Assembly (NCBI GenBank): GCA_014706295.1
Contig: JACSVZ010000001.1
Coordinates: 39,740,383 to 39,804,382 of the forward strand
Source of the DNA: Lycocorax pyrrhopterus obiensis
Taxonomy: Eukaryota; Chordata; Aves; Passeriformes; Paradisaeidae
DNA length: 64,000 nt
Direction: 5' to 3'
Positions 49,991-61,390 of this stretch are shown one piece after another (within the stretch, counting starts at the first letter, position 1; each line of letters opens with the position of its first letter). The translations under genes and the position numbers were made by a program. The notes beneath the pieces are model-generated. The model saw only the letters and a program-made list of their open reading frames with translations, ran no database searches and was not told the DNA's origin.

Positions 49991-52900
49991 CCTTCAGTGA
50001 CTGTTCACAGTTCTTCCTTATGAAGAGGATTTCCTAAACCTTTACCTAAACCAATTCCAGCCCTTATACTTGAGGGATGGGTGTTCACCAGAAGAAGTGT
50101 GGCACGAAGGAAATGCCACTGAATGGGCTGTGGTTTGGAAAAGCCTACCAGATCAGAAGAGTGGCAAACTGAGCTAGTGACTTAAAGTAGGACGCACTGA
50201 CTGCATACAGTCTGAGCATCTTTCCCCAAATGCACGGGAAAAGATCATCAGACAAGCACAGAGAAATATGAGGATTTTGTAAATTTGCTTTGTACAAAAA
50301 CCCAGGGGCTGAAGAATCTATTTTGATTTTTGTTTTTTTTTTTATCAACCAAGATTTTTGCAATTTCTTTTTCTACTATATCAGATGAAGGAAAAGGAAA
50401 TCGCTCTGTTCTGGCATCACTTTTTCATTTTAATTATTGTGATTTAAATTACCCCATCTACAGAAGTCCACAATATAGCGTTGACTACCCAGTAATAGAA
50501 GGTAGTTTTTCCGCATGGCTAGACTGGTATTTTCTAAGAAGGAGATCTGCTAGCTTGCCTACTTTCACAGCAGCAGTGCCACGGGCCGTAATGAGACAGG
50601 ATTATTGTTGCAACTGCTCTTGAAGGCCTCTCTCCCCAGGCAGCCAAAGAATGACTGAGTCACGCAGGTGATGCATTCGCTGTAATGAGATGGACAAAAC
50701 CCTGAAAATCACATCCAGAACAATCCCCCACATACCCACGCCTCTGGAGGAAGGTACGGAGAGGGGGTGAGAACAAAACCACTGATGCTGGGAAAAAAAC
50801 CAAATAAAAACCATTTATTTTAAATAAATAAATAAAGGCAGGGGGGTTCTAATGCCAATATGCCCTGCACAGTCATGCAGAAAAACCGGAGTTTGATTTC
50901 TAATCCCAGCCTCTCGTTCTCTGGCTGGCAGGAAGCACACATGGGGTGGAAGGAGGTGCCGTGCATCACTCAGCAGCAGCCCCTCTGGCTGCCTAATGAA
51001 AGGGGTTGACAGACTCTTATGGGAGACCCATCCAGCCCGCCTTGGCTGGAAGGATGATGGCCTTGGCACAGAGCACCGCACCACAGGAGGGGATTTTTTC
51101 CCGGCTTTATAAACTACATCCTTGAGGCCCTGTGTCACTGCCAACTTCTTCTGCCCAGCACAGGACTGTCTAGGACTCCCTCTGGGGCTCATCCGCCGGC
51201 TGGAGAAGCTGTTATTGAGAAACACAGGATACCCTCTCGCAGAGTGCGCTGAGCTGGACCACCCTCACTGAGCTTCCTGCACCTGCTGGCAGGGAGACTG
51301 AGCATCAGGACTGGGAACAGCCACAAGAATAGTACCATTGATAGAAGCAGAAACGTAAAGCAATTATTTATCTTGTGCAAGGAGTATGCGAGGTGGCGAT
51401 TGTGCAGAGCCCTCTGTAAGTTAGAAATCGGCTCTATTCCCAGAGCACTGGTGCATCAAGGAAACTCTACTGACAGGCACCTCAGAAGTATGGAAAGGAT
51501 TAGCACTCTGAATGCCAGGATGGTGTCACCAGTGTTGTGCTCACGTTAGCAGTCATGCTCTGACTCCCCCACCCTCTTCTGTCATGGGGACAGCAGAAGA
51601 AAATGCTGTTATCTTTTCAGAGTCAAGCACTGACACCAACAGACACAAGTACTATTTTATAGATCTCCATGAAGCTTCAGGATTACAACACAAACATTAA
51701 CTTCCAATCTGTAGTGGAGAAAGGAGGGAGATTTTTGCACTTTTGCCTTGCTTTTCAAGCTCCTGTACTGGGCAGCAGCCTGGGAGCACTGGTGACTGCT
51801 CTGGGGAGCTGTTCCTAGTGACTAAGGTCTCCTTTCCATCATGAGTACCTGCTGTGGTTTGGATCAGTCATTTCATTTCATAGCACACGGGGCTGCCCTC
51901 TGCTATGTGCCAGTTGCATCTGAAGCAAAGTAAGCAGTTAAGGATACTTCAGGCCTGTCCACCAGAATAAAACCAACCACAGGCTTGTTTCACTTATGTC
52001 TGGCCCTTCTGTTCTGATTAAATCCCATGACTTTTTAGTCTTGCCTGATGCAGGCAGAGCCTGGGCACCCTGTTTTCCCTAACAAGGTGTCACACAAGCT
52101 CATGCAAGGACAAAGTACAAGCTCATTCCCAAGACAAAAATTTTATCCCCTGACTGCAAGCACTGGCCACTGTCTGTGTTTGACCAACCAGTGGTGACTC
52201 TGCTAAACCTGCCAGTAAAGGAGCTGCTACCAAGTATTGTTTCCGTCAGAGAGTTGCAATTTTTGGCAGTGCCAACCAGGAACAAATCTGAACCAAGGGG
52301 AAAGTACTTAAACTGCATGCTGCATCACGAAACCTATTCAGAAGCCTACACAAAACCCAATCCAACCCAAACAACAATAAAGAGCTTTTCAGGAGGTCTT
52401 GGTATGACCTCATCATTGACCTGCTGATTCACCATTCAGTTAGGCAAAGGATTCATATGACACTAGTCTTCCCCAATCACGTGAGAAGGGTACCAAATAA
52501 AATGGACTCACTGGTGTGAAGCATGAAATTATCCTCTCACATTTCATCTGTCAATTATTTCACATCAGCAGTCAAGGAAAACAGATGTAATGAACAGCTC
52601 ATCATTCAAAACAATCACCCACTAAACCCAATTCCCTTGCTAAATATATTCGGGGGAAGATCAGCAATGGTTGGATTTACACACAATGTGAACTGAGTTC
52701 ACTGGCCTGTTTTCCATGTTGGGCCACACCAGCCCAGCTGTACCCCACACCTCTGAGGGTCCAGGCAGCTGCCTGCTCCCAACACGTGACCCCTCACTGT
52801 ACAATACCACATCCAAAGGCAACTCAGAATAGAAGTGCAATGCCTTGATGTCACTCACTTGACAACCTGGGCACCTACCTCTCCCAGAGTACCAGTGCTC

Positions 52901-53409
52901 AAAAACCTGTCTGTGCAGGGCAATAAAAAGGGAAATAAAATAGCCAGGATAGGAGAAAATCACCATTGTGTCCAACGTAGATCACAATCAACAGTGAAAG
53001 TGAGGACACATGAATGTTAAACCTTCACTTCAAAAAACACTGATGTTCCCCAAAACAATCCATATTTAAGAGACAGGCAGACACCCCACATTTTCCCTCC
53101 TATTTTCTTCAAGTCTTTGCTCTTACCTTTGCCATCCTACCCACATCTCACTTCAAGACTACCAAAGCCTGAACACCACTGACTGTATCTCAGTGTAAGA
53201 AACACCTTGGCAATTGCACAGATGAGATAAATATCACAGCAGACTGCTATTTAAAAATGTGTTACTATGACTTAAGGGAGAAGAAAAGAGAGAATCTTTT
53301 ATTTCTCATAATATGGTACACACAACCATTACATCCTGAGCTTTTATATACAACCCTTTGCTGATGTTAAGTACTAGAAATGGGTGCTATATGGTCAATG
53401 GAGCACTGC

Positions 53410-53760
53410 TGAAGCACGGGCAGTCACACAAGAGTGACGTTTCCCACCTAATTGCACAAACACGCCAACAAACCGCGGCACCTCGGTGGTCTGGTTCCTC
53501 ACTGATATTTCAGTTGTTCAGCTGCCGCAGCCACAGACGCAGCGAATTTTGAATTAAACACTACTGCTCGCTGACGCTGACACTCGCAGTCAAGCATATC
53601 TTGATGAAATTAGAGATGCAGAAAATATTTTTTGACAGAGTGCACGAGCAAAACAGCCAGAAGTGCAGCGAGTTCGGTGTGAATGGCTCGTGCAGAGAGA
53701 GAGACCGGGGAGATGTTGAAAATTGGACTCTCTGATTTTGGCAGGAAGAGGCGAATTTTA
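53410..53760. promoter_or_regulatory. CpG-bearing candidate regulatory element
   Basis: At least 15 CpGs lie between 53461 and 53710 in an otherwise CpG-poor intron. The block includes AACCGCGGCACC, CTCGCTGACGCTGAC and a TTTGACAG MEIS-type site (TGACAG 53633-53638) beside an AT-rich core. It is repeat-free. Function is inferred. Confidence 0.35.
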
Positions 53761-54106
53761 TTAGCAATCTATGCCGCAAACATAACTTTCCGACTATTAA
53801 CAGTTTTTAGTTGCCAAAAGAAAAACACCATTTCTAATTGCTTCTCAGCTCTTACATTTTATAATGGAAAAAGAAAAAAGGGGAAGGCAAGAAAACTTAC
53901 ATCTCCATTATGCAAAATATCAGACCAGTGGAGAATACAGCAGCATTCCAGTTCAACAAAATCTTCACAAATGTAAACACTTTACAACCTTCTGCCCAAA
54001 CCTGTAATTCCAAGACAAATTAGCACACACATATTAAAAATGTGCAGGAAAGTTTTGCAAAGCATCATAGACTATACAGGAATTGGTAAAATAAGATTGG
54101 TTAGTC

Positions 54107-54149
54107 TTACTGTTGCTACCCCCTAGCATGCAGGGGGTAGCAACAGTAA
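54107..54149. repeat. Perfect 18-bp inverted repeat with 7-base loop
   Basis: TTACTGTTGCTACCCCCT at 54107-54124 is the exact reverse complement of AGGGGGTAGCAACAGTAA at 54132-54149. The loop is AGCATGC. The next outer bases mismatch, then TTAG/CTAA could pair after a small bulge. The stem is short for a microRNA precursor and no transposon ends are visible. Confidence 0.95.
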
Positions 54150-55530
54150 AGGTCCTAAAAGTCTAAGGGCATTTTGTTTCCTTCAAGAAACATGATTTTC
54201 CTTTGAGTTTAACAGAATGGAAATTTTAAATTAATGCAAGAGACAGCAGGATTAATTCTAACCTCCAAACCCCACCTGTTTCCCTGTATTTCTTCCTAGT
54301 CTAAGAAGGAAAATACAGCCTTTCTGGCTCTGCAAGTACCACTGTGATCCCCGAGCAGAGAAAATTGCTATAAAATGATACTTTAATTGTCTTTGACTTA
54401 TAGATTTGGATGGGCTAAATGAGACTTTTAAAGTAGCATGTCTAAACTTCACTGAAAAGATCCTCAGCTTTTTAGAAGGTCCTCAAAAGTTCACTAAGAC
54501 ACAGCTTGTGAAAATTAGTAGCTAGCTCCTTTGCAGACAAAGGCTGGCAAGCTCAACTGGGAAATACCCTTTAGTCAGAGCAGAGAGAGTGGCCCTTGGG
54601 GAAGGGCCCAGATGGACTTACTTCCCATGGGCAGCTGCTTCACCCAGCCAGAAACATACAGCTTGCCACTAAAATCAAACCAGCTGTTCTCAACCACAAG
54701 GCTATGTAGCTAATAATTGCAAAGGTGTCTTTACCCAGTGCTCTGATCATCCTAGCTAAGGTGACCACACATGTGAGCTTTCCAGCTGCATAAAAAAGCA
54801 TTGACTAGATGCTCTATGAGGTGAGTGGGGACATTTCCTGCCCTGCATTGCCAGAACATGGACAGCATAGTACTAGCTTGCACAGGACAGGGTCTTGAAA
54901 ATGAAATACAAATTCTCCTACCTGTCCCTACTGGAGCATGGACGTCGGAGAGAAGGTAATGGAGAGCTGAGCAGTGCCTGGTGTGCAATTGTTTGGAACC
55001 CATGCTGATGACAAAGCTAAAGGAGCAACACTGTGTCTGGGCACAAGGCAGGAGGGATGTGTTCCACAATGAGTTCCTTGGACTACAGCATGCCAGCTAA
55101 AGCACAGAGCTGCCGATAGCCACACTTTCTCATTTGTCTCTGTGGCTGGGCACAGCCAAGCATGTGTGACAGTGGAGGCTCACCCCGAGACCTCTTGGGG
55201 CCCTGGATGTTGCCTGCAGCACTGCTACTTGATAGCCTTAGGTCATGCTACTCTCCTTCTCCCCCATGAAATACTCCCAGACCAGAGGGGGCATGCATTT
55301 CAGGTGACACAGATGAGCGGGAGGCACTCCACACTCACAGGAGCCCCTGGTAGGACCCAGCCACAAGGGCAGACCTGATGTTCCTGTGACCAGCCACACT
55401 CAGGCCTAGCTCAGCTACCATGGGCAATCTGGGTCCCCAGAACGACCACAGAGGAGCAAGGGGACAACGAAACCCCATCTTTCCTTCGTCCTTCTGTGAG
55501 ATGGCAGAGGGGCCTCTGCATGTGTGTGCT

Positions 55531-55720
55531 CGCAGTTTGAAGCCGGGCCTGGGAGGTGCAGCAACCACGACAGCCCGAGCACGACGTGCCCCGCCAGGCG
55601 CCCGCTGGGCTCTGCACCCACCCCTACTGCTCGCCCCCTCGCAGTGCAACAATTTACCCTTGAATAAATTAGCAATAATTGGAAATACACTTCACTGGAC
55701 CTTACGCAGCATGACTAATG
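55531..55720. promoter_or_regulatory. CpG cluster abutting an AT-rich homeobox-type stretch
   Basis: Eleven CpGs lie in 55531-55645, including GGCGCCCGCTGG, which loosely resembles a CTCF core on the minus strand. This is followed at 55650-55720 by AATAAATTAGCAATAATTGG. Overlapping open frames on both strands are unrecognised and are probably compositional. Confidence 0.3.
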
Positions 55721-56219
55721 TGACTCACTTTTTAGCTCTGTTCCTTTTGTGTGACTACTCAGCAAAGAGGGTGCCTTAGAAAAGAGAAGAACCAGTAAAC
55801 TTTATGCTATGGAAAAAGAAATTACAGTCCCCGAAGAGTGATATAAAGGTTTAATGGGTGCTTTGGATGCACAAGAAGCAAGTGTGCTAAGAGTATTGTG
55901 GGGCACAATGCTCCTACTGATGTTTTTTTTGCCTTTGTATCCTTGTCTTTAACTTTTAGATGGTGCATGTTAATTTTGGTGGCATGGGGGCAAGGCTCAG
56001 AGAAGTACATCTCTGCAACAAAGACAATACAAATTTGCAAAACACAAATAATTTTGATGAAAAACTCCAGACTTGTGCTATTTACTAACAATGTTGTAAG
56101 GGATGGGTGGGCTGAGAGCTATCTGAATCTCAGCCTTTGTCTCTGCCTAGATGTCTTATGAGAATGTGGTTACGCCATTTAAACCCCTCCTTAATGGAAA
56201 AAAAAATATTAAAGGGTAT

Positions 56220-56600
56220 TTAGAATGGTTAACACAGAGAAATTGCAGCATAAAAGTATAACATGCCAGAAATGTAACTTTTAAGAAGCGAGAGTGTAAA
56301 CACTGTTAATTCTGGAGTGTCACATACATCCATTTTCTTTCATAACCCTATTCAAGCTCATTGTATCGAGCTAATTGCCAGGCTATGTTTTTTCAAAAAA
56401 ATAAAATGAGGAGCGTTCAGCACATAAATGCCTGTGTAAGCCCTGTAATATAGCACAGCTACAATATTCAAACAATTTGGCAAACTCTGAGCACTCACAG
56501 TAACTTGCAACCTGGTATATGAAGTAAGAATCGTGAATTACAATACAGAATTGGCGACATAATCAGTGTGGGTTTATTAATGTTACATGCAAATACCATG
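56220..56600. promoter_or_regulatory. Candidate enhancer block with forkhead, homeobox and octamer motifs
   Basis: GTAAACA (forkhead type) at 56296-56302 is followed by CTGTTAATTC; GAGCTAATTGCC lies near 56370; a perfect octamer ATGCAAAT is at 56587-56594. The block is repeat-free. Motif evidence only. Confidence 0.3.
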
Positions 56601-59229
56601 TTTAAATATTTATATTTTGGTACCTGCCAACAGGTATTTTCCATTCTAGGGGGAGTACTTTTCTCTTGATTTATGCATGTAATTCCTACTATATGAAGCC
56701 CAGATATGCACGCAGAAGGAGAGAGAAATGCATCCCTGTAGCTATACTTTTTTCTAAGACATTAGTGAGACAAGTGTTTCACAATCTCTGTGCAGGATCC
56801 TTAAGCAGAAATTGTGGTGCATGAAACAATCCCAATTTCCAAGGAAAAAATTATACCCTTTCATTCTCATAGCAGCATGTAACTAAGGTTTAGATGAGTG
56901 AACAGATGCATGCAAAAATCAGCCATGAGAATGGCAAACACTCATTTTCACAATCTGCTAAATCTGCTAGGTATGCATGAAATGAAGCCAAAGAGATCTC
57001 CAGCAGAACGCAATGTCACAGTCTTGGCACAATGGGGAACTTTCTCAGATGCTGCTTGTGCCAGCACTGGCACTTTTACTGTACAGCTGTGTTTAGAGAT
57101 CACTGAAATACACTGGAATCTCAAAGAGTTAATAATACAACTGCTATTAAAACATATTCTCTCCACTTGACACTTTTTCAGGAAATTAGATGTGATTTTT
57201 TCCTTATTATAGCAGCTACTGCTTTAAAAGAGCTAACAAGTTCAATAGTGAGATTTTCCAAGTTTGTTTCTCTCTGCAACAATACAAGTCGCTTATCAAA
57301 CCCTCTCAATGAAAATCTGGTGTTGTCTTTACAGCACTTACATGACCCTAGCTTAGTGACCTCATGCAATGCTGAAAAAAATCTCGAATTTTATATGATT
57401 TTTTAATATTACTGTTATTCTCAGCTAGAGAAGAAATGAACATATAATTAGACCGAGTAGATTAGATTGAATTAAAGAGCATAGTCAAATCTTCTCTTAA
57501 ATAGCAGTTTCTCAGAAATAAGGCTTCTGACTTTTCAAGGGTGAATTACATGTCTTATTCTGTTGAAATGTAGATCTTATCAATTTAACTTCACAGCTGG
57601 TGCCTGGCCTCCGAAAGCCTGACTCTCTAAAGCCCAGAGAAAGCAACTGCACCACCCTGTTCCATTTTAGCATGTTGAAAACAAGGGCCGTGGACAAGAA
57701 ACGATACATGGAAAAGAAGGAAGGGAGGAGACTGTTTCCTTGAGTGGCAGGCTTCGTCTGACAGCTCCTTTGTGCCTCCTCTTGGTGTGGGAGTCTCAGG
57801 TCCTCCCATTCTTAAAGAAGGCACCTTTAATGTCTTTTTCCCTAAATGCCATTGCTTGGAAGCACTTGATTTCAGCAGCACCTTCAGGATGAAGACCTTT
57901 TCTGGAAGTGACAGGGAGAGGTTTTCTGCAGAGGTAGCATTTTTTTCTGGTCTTCGGACCAGAAAATTCTTTCTTTTTGGAAATCTGGCAGCTTCACACA
58001 GAAGGGGAATTTCATAGCTTATCTTTTGGGATCTTGGATCAATTTTAATGGCAAAAAGCATTAAAGGAACTTGTCACATGGCTTCTGGAACGACATGGAG
58101 AGTCAAGGATGTCTCCACACTCCAAGGCTGCTGCTCAAGCCCTTGCATTTATATTTCTTGGCAAAACCCGCATTTATGTACTCACTCGATTTCCAGAACA
58201 GGGTGAAAACCAGATGCCCTTCTTTGCACCATGCAGCTTACTCCCTGGGATGTCTACATGAAAGATACTGTGATGATGGGGTTTATTTTAAGGAGGTGGT
58301 TGATTGGTAGCCTACAGTGTTGCCCTTTTCATGCCACACTCTGGAAGGAAAAAAAAACTATGAAAGGAGGTGTGCTTGCGCCAAGGCACTCTGTGAAGTA
58401 TACCTTCCCTCTGATCTATGACCTGGAATCAGTCCCCAGAGGCAGGGAGGTAGATGCTGCCAGGACGGCCCTTGGACTGCTTACAAAACTCTGCTGGAGT
58501 CCTGACATGAGGAGGAGGAAAATGAAAGGAGTAGTTTAGAAAAAAATACTTTTGTTTAGGCCAGATCTGTGACCTGTAAAGCTGCCTCAAAAGGGATACA
58601 CAGCCTCTATACTTCCTTCAGAGGCTCCATCAAAAGGAATGCCTGGAATCTGCAGCTCCGTGCAGTATAATGTTTCACTGCGTACTCCTTCCTCTTTGTT
58701 AAGCTCCAGAAGCGTGCATTACAATTTTGTACCTTCTTCAATGACTTACTTGTCCTTTTCTGAGGTATCTCTCTTTCTTCCCATTTAAAAAATTTCCAGG
58801 GAAATTTCCACCAGAAAAATGGACAAGTCATTTGTCTGAGTCAGATGCAACATCAGCATCCACTTCTCTGGCTTGTTCTATAATTGGCAATAATGATTTT
58901 TAACAGTGCTTTGGGGAATGAGTACTCTGTATTTAGGGAATCCAAGCAAAGTCTGCAAGTTTTTCAATATTGTGATGAAAGGATGGTGCCTTTCCTACTG
59001 TGGTAAATGGGGTGCAAACCCATGCTTTGGGATGCTATGTCATGTGTTACAGAGATGCTTTCACATAAGTGAAAAACATGTAATTCCCATTCTGTGACAG
59101 CCTGGTGCAGCCACTTGGGAAAAAAGTGACAACAAATAAAACCTGGAACTAGTTCACTGTGGTTACTGCAAAGCAAGCTCTTTACTGAACGTGCTGTGAG
59201 GCTACCTTGGCAGGCCTATAGGTTGCTTC

Positions 59230-59480
59230 CACAAGACTGACAAATGCTGGGGAACCCATTTGCATGGTTCGATGAGTCCATAGGAGAGAAGATGGTGTGC
59301 AACCTCGGCAAGCGTTGAAAGCGCGAGTCAAGCAAACGTGTAAAGTGCCAAAAGGGAACCGGCAGAACATTACACTTGTATGAAATGGGAGTAATCTCAT
59401 TACCAGAGGTGATAACCATTGCACCCCTGATGGAAATGCATAATTACTGAAAACAGCTAATCAACTGCAAGAGCAGCAGG
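59230..59480. promoter_or_regulatory. Candidate regulatory block with CpGs and paired ATTA sites
   Basis: GGTTCGATG, CCTCGGCAAGCG and AAAGCGCGAG give local CpGs, followed by TAATCTCATTA and ATGCATAATTA near 59392-59447. Repeat-free; function inferred from composition. Confidence 0.25.
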
Positions 59481-59860
59481 GTAGCCAGAAGCTCCTATCT
59501 AAACCATCTACTGTGCTTAACCCAGTTGAGCTGCTCCTCCTCCTCCATCACCTTCTACAAAGAGATCAGTAAAACATGCTGCACGTACAGACCCTCACAT
59601 GTGGGTCAGCCCAGCTGAGTGACACAGTGCTTTGAATTTTTACTTGCAAATAAAACATGTATCAGTGGAGTCTCTGTCTTAATTCTACAAGATGCTCAAG
59701 CACGCCACACTTGCAGCTGTTCATTTCATAGCTACATCTGTAGATGAACAGAATTTGGAATAACAGCGTAACACCCGACTTCTATTGAAAAAAAGGTGAC
59801 AGCAAGCTTCTTGCCTTTAATCTCTGACTTTGAAAAATCTTGCCTTTAGGGTAAGATTTT

Positions 59861-59888
59861 AAGGTAAGGTAAGGTAAGGTAAGGTAAG
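59861..59888. repeat. AAGGT pentanucleotide microsatellite
   Basis: Five perfect copies of AAGGT plus a partial sixth. Each unit junction reads AAGGTAAGG, which looks like a 5' splice site on the plus strand, antisense to CLYBL. Confidence 0.95.
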
Positions 59889-60844
59889 TTGAACTGTTAA
59901 TGGGATCTGGGGCCAGCTACGGGAGTCCTCCATTGTGTTTAATTAAAACAAGTCTGTCTACAGCAACAGCAGTGGGGCCATGAACTTCCATGCTCCCTAG
60001 GTCCAGGTGACAAAAACTGAGGAGATCAGGGGTCTGGGGCCAGCTACAGGATATACTGATTATCTGAGGCCAGATATATCTGTATTATGTGTGTACAGCA
60101 ATATATATTATACAGACATTGTGTGCCAATGCATGTTACTCTACAGAGAGAGCATGTGCAGCACTGGGAACAGGACTTGCCTGTCATGCTGTCCACGTTT
60201 GTAAGAGCACTGTGCTCAGGTGAGCACTGGTCAAGTTGTTACTTTTTGACTGTGCTGAACTGAATGACCAGCCACTCAGTTTATTTAACATGGTCAGAAA
60301 GTACATATACAAATGCATATACACACACATGTAAATATGTGTATGGATACACATTGGGAACACTTGCTCAGCCTCACTGATGATGGAACTGGTACTAACC
60401 AGCTGCTGGATTCAGCAGCTTCTAGCACACTGTTTTTTAATTTTTCTGATCCTTGCAGTTTCTCTCCAGGCACTTCCAACAAAAGAAGGAACTGGCTTGA
60501 ATTGTTTATCACTGCAACAGGTGAGGGAAGAGTACAGAGGGAGGGAAAAATTAGCTGTTGGCAGTTTAAAGTAAATTATATAATTTTCCAGTTACGACTA
60601 GAAAAGTGGTAAAAACTGCATGAATTGTTTCAAGGTCTTTAAACAGGAAGTGCTGCTCATGGAGCTGGCAGGTTATTAGGAAAATGCGTAAATGAAAATT
60701 TCCTGGGTAGTATAGCAATGGTAGCAGTTTCCTGTCTGTTGAGGATTGGATTTCTTCATATGTTAGTAAACTAGGAATAGAACCACACAGGGACACATGC
60801 ACTGTGATGCTTAAAAAAAAAAAAAAAGCCATAGACCAAAATGT

Positions 60845-60945
60845 ACAAGCTGTCCCTGGAGCACAGATATAAATCCAGGTCTGTGTTCTCTTAGGTTCAT
60901 GTCCTGATCACCGAGCTAGAAAGTCAGCTTCAGGCCTCGATTTGG
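60845..60945 (-). repeat. tRNA-derived SINE fragment, MIR-like
   Basis: The minus strand reads CTAGCTCGGTGATCAGGACA, then GAACCTAAGAGAACACAGAC and CTGGATTTATATC. This follows the A-box to B-box order of MIR/CORE-type SINEs (CTAGCTCAGTGGTTAG ... ACCTGGGTTCAAATC). It is diverged and old; the family cannot be fixed by eye. Confidence 0.5.
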
Positions 60946-61059
60946 TCTGCGGCCGAGTTAATATCTACTTATTTAAAGCAAGGTGGAGGATGTCTCTACC
61001 ACATGGGTGTGTACATACAGATGGAGCACCAGAGTTTTATTTAGCAAGCAGGGCGCTGC

Positions 61060-61140
61060 TGTCGTCACTCCAGATAAGGACAAATAGGCCTGTGCTCCTG
61101 GCTTCCTGGACAAGTTTTCTAACCACTAGGAAAATCATGC
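61060..61140 (-). repeat. tRNA-derived SINE fragment, MIR-like (second copy)
   Basis: The minus strand reads TTTTCCTAGTGGTTAGAAAA, then CTTGTCCAGGAAGCCAGGAG and CACAGGCC. This matches the SINE head CCTAGTGGTTAGAGCAC ... GGAAGCCAGGAGACC. Same orientation as the fragment 200 bp to the left. Confidence 0.5.
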
Positions 61141-61156
61141 AATCACACGTCTAATT

Positions 61157-61390
61157 CAGGAAGGAAAGGGAACTCAGGAGACTACCTCATCCATCTGCCT
61201 CCTCAAAGCAGGGTAAACTACCACTCTACACCAGGCTGATAATGGCCTCACCCAGCCAGGACTAGGATACCCCCATGGAGCAAGGACAGACCAGTGCCCT
61301 GGACAACCTCTTCCAGTGTCTGACCAGCTGCATGGGAAAGACTTTATTCCCTTTGTCTCCAATCAGCATCTCCCTACAGGCAGGCTGTGG
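61157..61390 (-). mobile_element. CR1 LINE 3' untranslated fragment
   Basis: The plus strand carries CAGGAGACTACCTCATCCAT, CTCCTCAAAGCAGGG and CAACCTCTTCCAGTGTCTGA, then CCAGCTGCATGGGAAAGACT. These correspond to the reverse complement of the CR1 3' region. It abuts the endonuclease/linker remnant in the same orientation. Confidence 0.75.

Noticed and set aside
50815..51225. 136-codon minus-strand frame rich in Arg, Pro and Ser.
   Set aside because: No family resemblance and no supporting signals.
53580..53600. Minus strand TTGACTGCGAG reads LDCE, as in the CLYBL exon 2 motif AVLDCEDG.
   Set aside because: Only four residues match; neighbours do not fit and no splice sites bracket a plausible exon.
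54107..54149. Hairpin as a bona fide microRNA precursor.
   Set aside because: The perfect stem is only 18 bp and outer pairing is weak; retained as an inverted repeat instead.
57627..58061. 144-codon open frame on the minus strand.
   Set aside because: No recognisable motif, no splice context, and a competing plus-strand frame over the same bases.
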